In this document: positions 32,264-41,250 of the stretch, one piece after another
Numbering within the stretch: position 1 is the first letter of the stretch
Layout of the letters: each line of letters starts with the position of its first letter
Assembly: GCA_009835395.1 (NCBI GenBank)
Contig: VXXM01000023.1
Span: 1 to 61,589 of the forward strand
Length of the DNA: 61,589 bases
Source: Acidimicrobiia bacterium
Lineage (GTDB): Bacteria > Actinomycetota > Acidimicrobiia > Acidimicrobiales > CATQHL01
Reading direction: 5' to 3'
Notes under the pieces: model-generated
What the model saw: the letters and a program-made list of their open reading frames with translations, nothing else
The model's database searches: none
What the model was told of the DNA's origin: nothing
Made by a program: the position numbers and the translations under genes

Positions 32264-34615
32264 ATGAGTGCAACGGTTCAGGACACCACAGTGATCGGCA
32301 CACGGCGCCTGCGCCGGGAGGATCCCGCCCTGCTGTCGGGCGAGGCGCGCTTCATCGACGACCTCCAAGTACCGGGCGCGCTCTGGATGGCGGCGGTGCG
32401 CAGCCCGCACGCCCATGCCCGGATCGTCGGCGTCGACCTCGAGGCCGCCCGAGCGGCTCCCGGTGTGGTGGCGGCCTACAGCGGTGAGGACTTCGCCGCC
32501 CTGGGCGCGGGTCCGCTGCCGTGCGCCTGGCCGGTGACCCCGGACATGAAGAACCCGCCACACCTCTCGGTCGCCACCGGTGTGGCGTGCCACGTGGGAC
32601 AGATCGTGGCGGTCGTGCTGGCGGAGAGCCGCTACGCCGCCGCCGACGCCGTCGAGGAGGTGGTCGTTGACTACGAGCCGCTCGACGCCGTGATCGACCT
32701 GGAGGACGCCGCATCGGACGCCACCGTCATCCACCCCGACATCGGCACGAACGTGAGCTACGTCTGGGAGTTGAAGCCCGACGAGGATGCCGTCGACGCC
32801 GCCTTCGCCGAAGCGGTGCACACCGTGAGTGAGCGCTACGTCCACCAGCGCCTCATTCCCGCCGCCATGGAGCCCCGCGGCGTGGCCGTGGTGCCGTCGC
32901 CCCACGCCGGCGACGTGACGGTCTACTCCTCCACGCAGATCCCTCACATCCTCAAGATCATGCTGGCCCTGACCGTCGGTCTTCCCGAGCAGAAGGTGCG
33001 CGTGGTGGCCCCGGCGGTCGGCGGGGGATTCGGCTCGAAGCTGAACGTCTACGCCGAGGAGGTCATCTGCTGCGCGCTGGCCGTCAATCTGGGCCAGGCG
33101 GTGCGCTGGACCGAGGGCCGCAGCGAGGCGGCGGTCGCAACGATCCAGGGCCGGGGCCAGATCCAGGACATCTCCCTGGCGGCGGACGCCGACGGCAAGG
33201 TGACGGCGGTGCGCGTCTCGCTGCTCGCCGACATGGGTGCCTACCTGCAACTCGTGACGCCCGGCGTGCCGCTTCTCGGGGGCTTCCTGTACCACGGCTG
33301 CTACGACATTCCGGCCTACTCCTTCAGCTGCACCAGCGTCTTCACCAACAAGACACCCACCGACGCCTACCGGGGGGCCGGGCGGCCCGAGGCCACCTAC
33401 GCCATCGAGCGTGCCATGGACGCCCTGGCGGCCGAGGTGGGCGTGGGTGCCGACGAGATCCGCCGCCGCAACTTCATCGACTCGTTCCCCTACGACTCCA
33501 CCGCGGGTCTCAGCTTCGACAGCGGGGACTACACCCCGGCGCTGTCCAAGGCGATGGAACTCGTCGGCTATGACGATCTGCGCGCCGAGCAGGACCGGCG
33601 GCGCGCCGAGGGCTCGTCCAGCCACTTGGGGATCGGCTTCTCCAGCTACGTGGAGATGTGCGGCCTGGCGCCCAGCAGGGTGCTGGCGGCTCTGAACTAC
33701 GGCGCCGGCGGCTGGGAGTCGGCCACCGTGCGGGTGCTGCCGACCGCCAAGGTGCAGGTCGTGACGGGGACAACCCCCCACGGGCAGGCGCACGAGACCT
33801 GCTGGTCGATGATCGTGGCCGAGCAGCTCGGCGTGGATCCCGACGACGTCGAGGTGCTGCACTCCGACACCGCCATCTCCCCCCTGGGGTTGGACACATA
33901 CGGGTCGCGGTCGTTGGCCGTGGGCGGCACGGCCATCCACATGGCGACCGAGAAGATCATCGACAAGGCGCGGGCCATCGCCGCTCACCAACTCGAGGCC
34001 GCCGAGGAGGACCTGGACTTCGAGGCGGGCACCTTCACCGTGCGGGGTACGCCGTCGGCAAGCCTCAACATCGCCGCCATCGCCTTCGGTGCGTTCACTG
34101 CCCACAACCTGCCCGACGGGATGGAGCCCAACCTGGAGGCTCAGGCCACCTACGACCCGCCCAACTTCACCTTCCCGTTCGGCACGCACGTGGCGGTCGT
34201 CGAGGTGGACGGCGAGACCGGTCACACCGAGTTGGTGAAGTACGCCGCGGTGGACGACTGCGGCGTGCAGATCAACCCGCTCGTCGTGGAGGGGCAGGTG
34301 CACGGCGGCATCGTGCAGGGCGTGGCGCAGGCCCTCTGGGAGGACGCCGTCTACGACGACGCCGGCCAGCTGCGAACCGCCACGATGGGCGACTACCTGG
34401 TACCGGCCGCCTCGGACACCCCCGGGCTGCTGACCGACACGACCGTCACCCCCAGCCCGACCAACCCGCTCGGGGTCAAGGGAGTGGGCGAGGCCGGAAC
34501 CATCGGCTCCACGCCGGCGGTGATCAACGCCATCGCCGATGCCCTGGGGCCCATGGGTGTGCGCGACGTATTGATGCCGGCCACCCCCGAGCGGGTCTGG
34601 CGCGCCCTGGCCTGA
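32264..34615 (+). CDS. Xanthine dehydrogenase/CoxL-family molybdopterin-binding large subunit (form II type)
   Basis: A 783-residue large subunit of the molybdenum hydroxylases. Mo-cofactor regions are visible: 'APAVGGGFGSKLNVYAEE', 'DAYRGAGRPEATYAIE' and the C-terminal 'KGVGEAGTIGSTPAVINAIA' with the catalytic Glu. The active-site loop is AYRGAGR, the form II sequence, not the AYRCSFR of true CO dehydrogenases, so an aldehyde or heterocycle is a more likely substrate than CO. The FeS small subunit and FAD subunit that normally accompany it are not adjacent. ATG is preceded by a GAGAGGGG site. Confidence 0.88.
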   Translation: MSATVQDTTVIGTRRLRREDPALLSGEARFIDDLQVPGALWMAAVRSPHAHARIVGVDLEAARAAPGVVAAYSGEDFAALGAGPLPCAWPVTPDMKNPPHLSVATGVACHVGQIVAVVLAESRYAAADAVEEVVVDYEPLDAVIDLEDAASDATVIHPDIGTNVSYVWELKPDEDAVDAAFAEAVHTVSERYVHQRLIPAAMEPRGVAVVPSPHAGDVTVYSSTQIPHILKIMLALTVGLPEQKVRVVAPAVGGGFGSKLNVYAEEVICCALAVNLGQAVRWTEGRSEAAVATIQGRGQIQDISLAADADGKVTAVRVSLLADMGAYLQLVTPGVPLLGGFLYHGCYDIPAYSFSCTSVFTNKTPTDAYRGAGRPEATYAIERAMDALAAEVGVGADEIRRRNFIDSFPYDSTAGLSFDSGDYTPALSKAMELVGYDDLRAEQDRRRAEGSSSHLGIGFSSYVEMCGLAPSRVLAALNYGAGGWESATVRVLPTAKVQVVTGTTPHGQAHETCWSMIVAEQLGVDPDDVEVLHSDTAISPLGLDTYGSRSLAVGGTAIHMATEKIIDKARAIAAHQLEAAEEDLDFEAGTFTVRGTPSASLNIAAIAFGAFTAHNLPDGMEPNLEAQATYDPPNFTFPFGTHVAVVEVDGETGHTELVKYAAVDDCGVQINPLVVEGQVHGGIVQGVAQALWEDAVYDDAGQLRTATMGDYLVPAASDTPGLLTDTTVTPSPTNPLGVKGVGEAGTIGSTPAVINAIADALGPMGVRDVLMPATPERVWRALA

Positions 34616-34637
34616 GGTCGGAGCGCCGCCTCGTCAC

Positions 34638-35747
34638 TCAGCGGCGGCTGAGGCGCTCATAGCCGGCGCCGAAGAACTCCAACGCGGCCTGGCGCTGGTC
34701 GCCGGCCTCCAGGAGTCGGTCGTAGCCGAGGGCCGCGCCCCTGAAGCTCTCGGCGCTCCAGAACGGGTCGTCGTCGATTCCGCCCCACGGGCCGACGTAG
34801 AGATACGGGGTGGGGTTGGCTTGGTCGCCGGGTGAGGCGCCGTAGGTGGCGCGGCGGCTGATGTCACCGTCGTCGCTCGCCGGCGACGGATCACCCGACT
34901 GCGAGCCTCGAGGATCGTCGGTGGGCTCGCCGGCCGTCAGCTCCACCGCCGGATCGAAGTGACCCGGCCAGAGTTGCGTCCGTCCGACGTCCCGGGCGCC
35001 GGGGGTCAGGCGAAGCTCCTCGAGGACCGAGAACGCGAACCCGAACCAGTCGCCCAGGAACGCCGTCAGATCGGCGTCGACGCGCAACGCCCGCTGCAGG
35101 TCACCCAGGGGCGGGCTGTCGTGCTCTGCGGCCTCGGTGCCCGGGGTCACGCCGCAGTGCGCAGCGGCGTTGGCCAGCGAGTCGATGGCGGCGACGCTGA
35201 CCTCCTCGCCGCTCTGCACGACGATCTGCCCGGCCACGACCCGGACCTGCGTGTCCCGGCCGTCGCGGGGGAAGAACGGCGTGCCGAAGCCGCCGACGGT
35301 GTAGCGCAGGCCGAACTTGCCGTTGGACTGCCGACGCGCCTCGGCAACCACCGCATACGCCAAGCGGTGAGCATCGACCAGGCACCGGAGGTAGTCATCC
35401 GGAAGCGGGCCGAGCCGTCGCCACGGCCCGAGCCAGCGGTCCCGGGCGAAGTGGGCCAGCTCTTCGCTGTGGCCGGCCAGCTCCCGCCAGGTCACGTCAC
35501 CTGCGGATGTGGGGGTCACCGTCTCGGTGCCGACCAGCCCGTCGGGGGCCAGGCGGCCGGCGTGATCGCCCGGACATCCACTGCCAGGGGTTGCGGGGTC
35601 ATCGGCGAAGTAGGGCGGAACGCGCACTGCCGGAGGGGAGGGTTCCAGGACGTAGGCCCGGCGCGGTGAGTTCCCTCGCGGCAGCATCGACTGAGCCTCG
35701 GCGGCGGCGTTGCGCCAGTCGATCAGTGAAGGGGGGTGATTGCTCAT
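34638..35747 (-). CDS. Protein of unknown function
   Basis: A 369-residue soluble protein with no family I recognise. The first 60 residues are Pro-rich and probably disordered. The middle contains Trp-rich helices ('ARDRWLGPWRRLGPLPDDYL') and a glycine-rich strand ('FGLRYTVGGFGTPFFPRDG'). The C-terminal part is acidic, then ends with 'YLYVGPWGGIDDDPFWSAES', resembling a small binding or regulatory domain. ATG at 35747 is the latest start that keeps the ordered part and does not overlap the divergent alcohol dehydrogenase gene. No signal peptide is seen. Confidence 0.7.
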   Translation of the reverse strand: MSNHPPSLIDWRNAAAEAQSMLPRGNSPRRAYVLEPSPPAVRVPPYFADDPATPGSGCPGDHAGRLAPDGLVGTETVTPTSAGDVTWRELAGHSEELAHFARDRWLGPWRRLGPLPDDYLRCLVDAHRLAYAVVAEARRQSNGKFGLRYTVGGFGTPFFPRDGRDTQVRVVAGQIVVQSGEEVSVAAIDSLANAAAHCGVTPGTEAAEHDSPPLGDLQRALRVDADLTAFLGDWFGFAFSVLEELRLTPGARDVGRTQLWPGHFDPAVELTAGEPTDDPRGSQSGDPSPASDDGDISRRATYGASPGDQANPTPYLYVGPWGGIDDDPFWSAESFRGAALGYDRLLEAGDQRQAALEFFGAGYERLSRR

Positions 35748-35864
35748 GCCCGCAGCATGGCGTGCGCGTGCCGCGTTGCGTTCTCGCCCCACCCTGGTGC
35801 AGGCGCCCGCGAGCACGCGAGGCGTAGTCTCAGCGGCAGGCACGGCCGACGAGGGAGCACGGAC

Positions 35865-36947
35865 ATGCGGGCTGCGATACTGCGCAACGTCGGGGACACG
35901 GCGCTGGACGTGTGCGACGACGTGGAGCTGATCGAACCGGGTCCGACCGACGTCATCGTGGACATCACCCACACCGGTATCTGCCATTCCGATCTGTCGG
36001 TCATGAACGGCACGATCCCCGAGCGGATCCCGTCGGTGCTCGGCCACGAGGGCGCCGGCATCGTGGCCGAGGTGGGCGATGCCGTCACGTCGGTGTCGGT
36101 GGGCGACCACGTGATCGCCGTGTGGTCGCCGCCGTGCGGGAATTGCGTCTACTGCCTGGGGCACAAGCGCCCGAACCTCTGCGCCAACCTGCAGTTCGGC
36201 ATCATGCTGAGGCCCCAATTCCGCCAGGGCGACCAGGATCTGGGGGCGATGTGCGGAGTCGGCACGTTCGCGGACCGCACGCTGCTGCCCGAGCAGGCCG
36301 TGGTGCAGATCGATGCCGGCGTGCCGCTGGAGACCGCCGCGCTCGTGGGCTGCGGGGTCATGACCGGCGTGGGTGCCGCCCTGAACACCGCCAAGGTGGC
36401 GCCCGGATCCTCGGTGGTGGTCTTGGGCGCCGGAGGCGTGGGAATCTCGGCGATCCAGGGCGCCCGCATCGCCGGCGCGGCCGACATCGTCGCCGTCGAC
36501 CGCAACCCGGCCAAGCTGGGGGTCGCGCGCTCCTTCGGCGCCACCGAAGCAGTGCTGCCCGAGGATCTCGACGAGGTGAAGGCCGCCATGAACGGCGGCC
36601 AGGGATTCGACTACGCGCTCGAGTGCATCGGCCACCCGGTCACGATGCGAGCCGCCTACGACGCCGTCCGCCGCGGCGGCACCTGCTGCATCGTGGGTGT
36701 CGGGCGGGTGGAGGAGCAGCTGAGCTTCAGCGCCTTCGAGATCTTCTTCAACGAGAAGAACCTGGTCGGTTCCTACTACGGCGGAGCCGACGTGCGGGTG
36801 GACTTCCACCGGATGCTGCGACTCGCCGAAGCGGGCCAACTCGACCTGGCCGGCATGATCGACCGGCGTCTCAGCCTCGAGGACATCAACGACGGAATCG
36901 ATGCGCTGCTCACCGGCGATGTGGTCCGCCAGGTCGTCGAGCTGTAG
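35865..36947 (+). CDS. Zinc-dependent alcohol dehydrogenase (MDR family)
   Basis: A 360-residue class III-like ADH. The catalytic zinc site is in 'GICHSDLSVMNG' and 'LGHEGAGIVAEVG'. The structural zinc loop is intact ('CGNCVYCLGHKRPNLC'), and the NAD site is 'VVVLGAGGVGISAIQGARIA'. It resembles actinobacterial NDMA-dependent or mycofactocin-linked alcohol dehydrogenases. ATG at 35865 has a GAGGGAG site. It is followed by a hairpin and then a ferredoxin and ferredoxin-reductase pair, so it may belong to an oxidation cluster with the P450 chain. Confidence 0.87.
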   Translation: MRAAILRNVGDTALDVCDDVELIEPGPTDVIVDITHTGICHSDLSVMNGTIPERIPSVLGHEGAGIVAEVGDAVTSVSVGDHVIAVWSPPCGNCVYCLGHKRPNLCANLQFGIMLRPQFRQGDQDLGAMCGVGTFADRTLLPEQAVVQIDAGVPLETAALVGCGVMTGVGAALNTAKVAPGSSVVVLGAGGVGISAIQGARIAGAADIVAVDRNPAKLGVARSFGATEAVLPEDLDEVKAAMNGGQGFDYALECIGHPVTMRAAYDAVRRGGTCCIVGVGRVEEQLSFSAFEIFFNEKNLVGSYYGGADVRVDFHRMLRLAEAGQLDLAGMIDRRLSLEDINDGIDALLTGDVVRQVVEL

Positions 36948-36953
36948 AGCGAA

Positions 36954-36969
36954 CCGCCCGTCGGGGCGG
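36954..36969 (+). terminator. Hairpin after the alcohol dehydrogenase gene
   Basis: CCGCCC-GTCG-GGGCGG, a compact 6-bp GC-only stem with a 4-nt loop, 6 nt after the stop codon. No T-tract. Probably a partial terminator before the ferredoxin gene. Confidence 0.45.
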
Positions 36970-37014
36970 CGAGTAGTCTGAACACGTCCCGCCACCGAGG
37001 AGGAAAGACCACCC

Positions 37015-37215
37015 ATGAGCTACCGCATCGTCGTCGATTTCGATCTGTGTGAGAGCAACGCCATCTGCATGCAGGTGGCGCCGGAGGTCTTCGAGGTGCG
37101 TGACGACGACTTCCTCTACATCCTCGACGAGACGCCGGGCGAGGATCAGCGCGCCAAGGTGGACGAGGCGGTGCAGCGCTGCCCCAAGCAGGCCATCTCC
37201 GTCGCCGAGGACTGA
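37015..37215 (+). CDS. Single-cluster [3Fe-4S]-type ferredoxin
   Basis: A 66-residue ferredoxin, 'VVDFDLCESNAICMQVAPEV' with Cys-x5-Cys and a later 'RCPKQAI'. This is the P450-partner type, a paralogue of the ferredoxin at 20.4 kb. A strong GAGGAGG site precedes ATG. The next gene on the same strand is a ferredoxin reductase, and the pair would pass electrons from NAD(P)H to a P450 such as the one at 42.6 kb. Confidence 0.92.
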   Translation: MSYRIVVDFDLCESNAICMQVAPEVFEVRDDDFLYILDETPGEDQRAKVDEAVQRCPKQAISVAED

Positions 37216-37221
37216 GGCTCT

Positions 37222-37238
37222 CCGGCAGAAATTGCCGG
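37222..37238 (+). terminator. Hairpin just after the ferredoxin stop
   Basis: CCGGCA-GAAAT-TGCCGG, a perfect 6-bp stem 7 nt beyond the stop codon. Likely a weak terminator or mRNA-end hairpin. Confidence 0.4.
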
Positions 37239-37254
37239 CGTCGTGCCGGCGTGG

Positions 37255-37274
37255 ATTCCGGCCTTCGCCGGAAT
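37255..37274. repeat. REP-like short palindrome of the 'ATTCCGGC...GCCGGAAT' class
   Basis: ATTCCGGC-CTTC-GCCGGAAT, a perfect 8-bp stem with 4-nt loop, flanked by GTGG on the left and GACGG on the right. It matches the widespread intergenic repeat whose translated shadow is 'VIPAKAGIH', seen here on the minus strand. Such elements occur in many copies in some bacterial genomes and are often linked to RAYT/IS200-like transposases. I see only one clear copy in this window. Confidence 0.65.
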
Positions 37275-37317
37275 GACGGATCGCCGGACTTGATGCCGTG
37301 GCGTTCGAGGACCTGAC

Positions 37318-38520
37318 GTGAGGTCGGTGACGATCGTCGGGGCGTCACTGGCGGGCATGCGGGCCGCCGAGACCCTCCGTCGCGAGGGCTTCGACGGCAC
37401 GGTCACTGTCGTCGGCGACGAGACCGACACCCCTTACGACCGGCCCCCGCTGTCCAAGCAGGTGCTGGCGGGGGAGTGGGAGCCCGAGCGGATCGCGCTC
37501 TACGACAGCGAGGCCTTGGCAGACCTGTCACTGACGTGGCGGCTCGGCGCCCTTGCGGTGGGTTTCGAGGCCGCCTCCCGCACGGTGACCCTGGTCGACG
37601 GCGAGCGTCTGGTGGCCGACGGCGTGGTGATCGCCACGGGGGCGCGCACGCGCACCCTGCGGGGCACCGAGGACCTCGCCGGGGTGTACACGCTGCGCAC
37701 CCTCGATGACAGCCTGGCGATCCGCCGCGAGTTCGACGGCACTCCCGGGCGTGTCGTCGTCGTGGGAGCCGGATTCATCGGCGCCGAGGTGGCGGCGACG
37801 GCGCGTGGCAGGGGCTTGGACGTGACGATGGTCGAGATGGCCGAGACGCCACTGGAGCGGGTGCTCGGGGCGGAGATGGGCCAGGTGTGCGCCGAGGTCC
37901 ACGCCGATCAGGGCGTGGATCTGCGGTTGGGGGTCGGTGTGGCCGAGATCACCGGCTCCGACCGGGTGGAGCAGGTGGTTCTCAGCGACGGAACCCGCCT
38001 CGACGCCGACGTGGTGGTCGTGGGGGTCGGCGTCATCCCCAACACCGAGTGGCTGGAGGGCTCAGGGCTGCATGTCGACAACGGCGTGGTGTGCGACGAG
38101 ACCTGCCTGGCGGCCCCGGGCGTGGTGGCCGCCGGTGATGTGGCCCGGTGGCCGAACCGGCTGTTCGGGCAGTCGATGCGCGTCGAGCACTGGGACAACG
38201 CCATCGAGCAGGGCATGGCCGCCGCCAAGCGCCTGCTGGCCGGCGAGGCGGCCGAGCCGTTCGCCCCGGTGCCCTGGTTCTGGAGCGACCAGTACGACCG
38301 CAAGATCCAACTCGCCGGCCGTTCGGGCCCCGACGACGAGGTGGTCGTGGTGACCGGCTCGCTCGAGGAGCGCCGCTTCGCCGCCATCTACGGCCGGGCC
38401 GGTCGCATCGTGGCGGTGTTGGGCTTCAACCGCCCCCGCAACGTGATGCAGTACCGCCACCTCATCGCCGCCGGTGCCTCTTGGGGCGAGGCGCTGGAGT
38501 TCGCCCGCAGCCAGGACTGA
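37318..38520 (+). CDS. FAD-dependent NAD(P)H:ferredoxin reductase
   Basis: A 400-residue flavoprotein of the rhodocoxin/putidaredoxin reductase group. FAD motif 'SVTIVGASLAGMRAAETLR', then 'YDRPPLSKQVLAGEW', NAD motif 'VVVVGAGFIGAEVAATARG' and the second FAD site 'APGVVAAGDVARWPN'. It oxidises NAD(P)H and reduces a small ferredoxin. The GTG start lies 102 nt after the adjacent ferredoxin gene. Together they form a class I P450 redox chain; the nearest P450 is about 4 kb downstream. Confidence 0.92.
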   Translation: MRSVTIVGASLAGMRAAETLRREGFDGTVTVVGDETDTPYDRPPLSKQVLAGEWEPERIALYDSEALADLSLTWRLGALAVGFEAASRTVTLVDGERLVADGVVIATGARTRTLRGTEDLAGVYTLRTLDDSLAIRREFDGTPGRVVVVGAGFIGAEVAATARGRGLDVTMVEMAETPLERVLGAEMGQVCAEVHADQGVDLRLGVGVAEITGSDRVEQVVLSDGTRLDADVVVVGVGVIPNTEWLEGSGLHVDNGVVCDETCLAAPGVVAAGDVARWPNRLFGQSMRVEHWDNAIEQGMAAAKRLLAGEAAEPFAPVPWFWSDQYDRKIQLAGRSGPDDEVVVVTGSLEERRFAAIYGRAGRIVAVLGFNRPRNVMQYRHLIAAGASWGEALEFARSQD

Positions 38521-38538
38521 CCCCTGGCGCCGTGGCGC

Positions 38539-39399
38539 TCAGATCGGTTCGTCCAGCGGGTCCCAGTTGTAGTGGGGGAGCCTGGTGTGGCCGGCGTCGA
38601 CGGTGATCTCGGCACCGGTGACGTGCTGGGACTCATCGGACGCCAGCCAGAGGGCGGCGTCGGCGACCGCCTCGGGGGGCAGCATGCGGCGCCCGGGGAG
38701 GATGGTGTTGTGGCGCACCTGGTGGTCGAGTCGCTCGTCGCTGGAGTCCGCCGAGCCCGTGACGAACTCCTTCGAATAGGCGTTGACCATCATCGGGCTG
38801 TTCACCGCGCCGGGCAGGAGGGCGTTGGCGCGGATGCCGTGGCGGCCCAACTCCAAGGCGGCGCACTTCATGAGTCCGGCCACGCCGTGCTTGGAGGCCG
38901 TGTAGGCGCTGTAGCTGTAGCCGCCGTGCCAGCCGTTGGTGGACACGGTGTAGATCAGGCTGCCGTTCTGCTGGTCGATCATCTGGGGCGCCACCGCCTT
39001 GGTGGTATGCCAGGCACCGGTGAGGTTGACGCCGATGACGGTCTCCCAGACCTCGGTGGTCATCTCGGTGAGTGAGGCGGACCAGAAGATCCCGGCGTTG
39101 GCGCAGGCGACATCCAGGCGCCCGAACTCGTCGACGCCCCTTGCCACGACCGCATCCAGCGACTCCTGGGCGCGAACGTCGGCGACCTCGGCGACGCAGC
39201 GGACCCCGGCGGCGCGCACACCCTCGGCGGTTTCCTTCAAATCCGCCTCGGTGGCGAGCGGGTAGGGGACCGAGCCTGTCTCACAGACGTCGCAGATGAT
39301 GATGTCGGCGCCCTCGGCGGCGAAGCGAAGCGCGATGGCCCGGCCCTGGCCACGTGCGCCGCCGGTGATGAACGCCACCCGGCCGTCGAGGCGCCCCAT
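38539..39399 (-). CDS. SDR oxidoreductase, mycofactocin-coupled type
   Basis: A 286-residue SDR with 'FITGGARGQGRAIALRFAAE' and the extended loop after strand 2 ('VPYPLATEADLKETAEGV') characteristic of mycofactocin-dependent SDRs, which keep NAD bound and pass electrons to mycofactocin. The catalytic Tyr-Lys is in 'YTASKHG' and the end is 'HVTGAEITVDAGHTRLP'. It converges with the ferredoxin reductase and lies immediately downstream of the sugar-type ABC operon (11 nt), possibly sharing its transcript. No mycofactocin biosynthesis gene is in the window. Confidence 0.88.
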   Translation of the reverse strand: MGRLDGRVAFITGGARGQGRAIALRFAAEGADIIICDVCETGSVPYPLATEADLKETAEGVRAAGVRCVAEVADVRAQESLDAVVARGVDEFGRLDVACANAGIFWSASLTEMTTEVWETVIGVNLTGAWHTTKAVAPQMIDQQNGSLIYTVSTNGWHGGYSYSAYTASKHGVAGLMKCAALELGRHGIRANALLPGAVNSPMMVNAYSKEFVTGSADSSDERLDHQVRHNTILPGRRMLPPEAVADAALWLASDESQHVTGAEITVDAGHTRLPHYNWDPLDEPI

Positions 39400-39409
39400 G
39401 ACGGCCCGT

Positions 39410-40183
39410 TCAGCCGCCGTTGTCGGCTGCAGTCGTGCCCGACTCGGCGACCGCGTCGGCCAGCTCGTCGACGGTCAGGTCGCCCTTGTGGACCACCCGG
39501 CTGATCGTGCCCCGGTGCATGATGGCGATGCGGTCGGCGGCGGGCAGCACGTGGTCCATGTTGTGGTCGATGTAGAGGACGCCGAGGTTGTTCGCCTTGG
39601 CCGCGCCGATGGCGTCCAGCACGCGCCGGGTCTCGCGCACCGACAGCGCCGCCACCGGCTCGTCCAGCACGAGGAGTTGGGAGTCGAAGTGGATCGCCCG
39701 GCTGATGGCCAGCGACTGCCGCTCGCCGCCCGACAGGGTCGCCGCTGTCTGGTGGGAGGACTCCACGGAGGTGAGGCCCACCTCGGCGAGATGCTCGTCG
39801 CAGATCCGCGCCATCTCCTTGACCCGCAGGCAGCGGATGCCCAGGACGTTGCGGTGGAGTTCCTGGCCCAGGAAGAAGTTCCGCCAGAGCGCCATCTCGT
39901 CGACGATGGCGAGGTCCTGGTAGACGGTCTCGATGCCGGCGGCACGCGCCTCCCGCGGTGAACCGAACCGTACCGGCTTCCCCTGGACGTTGATGGTGCC
40001 GGCCGTCGGCTCGATGTAGCCGCTGATCATCTTGACGATCGTGGACTTGCCGGCGCCGTTGTCGCCCACCAGCCCGACCACCTCGCCGGGATGGATGGCC
40101 AGGCTTGCGTCGCGCACGGCGTAGTTCTTCCCGTACCGGCGGGTGACGTTCACCAACTCGACGACGGGGGTTGCGGTGCTCAT
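39410..40183 (-). CDS. Sugar-type ABC transporter ATP-binding protein (FrcA-like)
   Basis: A 257-residue ATPase of the carbohydrate-uptake-2 class, with a single nucleotide-binding domain rather than the doubled RbsA form. Walker A 'GDNGAGKSTIVKMISGYI', signature 'LSGGERQSLAISRAI', Walker B 'LLVLDEPVAALS', switch His 'IDHNMDH'. The start overlaps the stop of the permease gene by 4 nt. It energises uptake with the permease and lipoprotein encoded upstream. Confidence 0.92.
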   Translation of the reverse strand: MSTATPVVELVNVTRRYGKNYAVRDASLAIHPGEVVGLVGDNGAGKSTIVKMISGYIEPTAGTINVQGKPVRFGSPREARAAGIETVYQDLAIVDEMALWRNFFLGQELHRNVLGIRCLRVKEMARICDEHLAEVGLTSVESSHQTAATLSGGERQSLAISRAIHFDSQLLVLDEPVAALSVRETRRVLDAIGAAKANNLGVLYIDHNMDHVLPAADRIAIMHRGTISRVVHKGDLTVDELADAVAESGTTAADNGG

Positions 40184-41205
40184 CCGAACAGGGTGCTCCT
40201 GGTGCCGCCGCGCCGCAGCGCCTCGACCCGGGCATTCAGGCCTGCCGATACCACGAGCAGGACGCCCACGAGGCCAAGGTAATACTCCGAGGGAACCTTG
40301 ATCACGATCAGCCCCACCTTCAGCGAGCCGAGGATGATCGCCCCGAGCATCGAGCCGATGACGGTGCCCTTGGCGCCGAAGAGCGATGTCCCGCCGACGA
40401 CCACGGCCACGATGGCCAGCAGGTTGATGTCGATGCCCGAGGCCACGCTGGAAGAACCGAAGTCGGCGAACTGCAGGATGCCGGCCAGACCGGCCAGGCC
40501 GGCGGCCAGCACGAAGTTGATGAGCTTCACCCGGATCACTGGAACGCCCATGGCGCGGGCCACGCCGCCGCCGTACTTGCCCGCCGCGTACGTCCAGTTG
40601 CCGTACTGCGTGCGCCACATGACGAAGGCCAGGATGATCCCGATTCCCACCATCCAGGCGAACGGCGCGGCGATGGGGGACCCGGGGATGTCGGCGCCCA
40701 GGATCTTCTTGACGGTGCCCTCCTCCTCGATGAGGTCGACCGGGAAGCCGCCCAGGATGATCCGGTTCCAGCTGGTGACGGCGAAGAGCATTCCGAGGGT
40801 GACGATGAAGGATGGGACACCGATATAGGTGGTGATCAGGCCGTTGATGAGCCCGATGAGCGCCACGATGGCGAGGCCGGCGAAGAGCCCGGCGAGGATG
40901 TGCCAGCCCCACTCGCGCATCAGCCAGCCCATGATGGCGGGCCCGAGGGCGAACGTGGCCGAGACCGAGAGGTCGAACTCGCCGGAGATCATCAGCGCGG
41001 TGACCCCCAGCGAAACCATCCCGACCGAGGAGGTAAGAGCGGCCACCGAGCTCATCAGGTCGGGGTTGCTGAAGAAGCCGACCTCGCCCGAGCGGAACTC
41101 GAAGACCAGGAACAGGATGACGATGGCGATGAGCGGCGCCAGTTCCTGCTGACCCAGCACTCGCCGGCCCGCGCGGAGTACCCGACTGGGTGGTGCGTCG
41201 CTCAC
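40180..41205 (-). CDS. Sugar-type ABC transporter permease (RbsC/FrcC-like)
   Basis: A 341-residue permease with about ten hydrophobic helices. The sequence 'GEFDLSVSATFALGPAIMGW' and the late 'GGTSLFGAKGTVIGSMLGA' are typical of the ribose/fructose-type inner-membrane subunit. GTG at 41205 is the only sensible start, since the upstream ATG leads straight to a stop. A strong hairpin lies between it and the binding-protein gene. Confidence 0.9.
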   Translation of the reverse strand: MSDAPPSRVLRAGRRVLGQQELAPLIAIVILFLVFEFRSGEVGFFSNPDLMSSVAALTSSVGMVSLGVTALMISGEFDLSVSATFALGPAIMGWLMREWGWHILAGLFAGLAIVALIGLINGLITTYIGVPSFIVTLGMLFAVTSWNRIILGGFPVDLIEEEGTVKKILGADIPGSPIAAPFAWMVGIGIILAFVMWRTQYGNWTYAAGKYGGGVARAMGVPVIRVKLINFVLAAGLAGLAGILQFADFGSSSVASGIDINLLAIVAVVVGGTSLFGAKGTVIGSMLGAIILGSLKVGLIVIKVPSEYYLGLVGVLLVVSAGLNARVEALRRGGTRSTLFG

Positions 41206-41250
41206 GTCATTCGCCTACCTAGGTGCTCAATGAGCAGTGTGGTGGACGTG

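Noticed and set aside
37146-37430. Small minus-strand protein containing 'VIPAKAGIH'
   Set aside because: This peptide is the well-known translation artefact of the REP-like repeat, not a gene.
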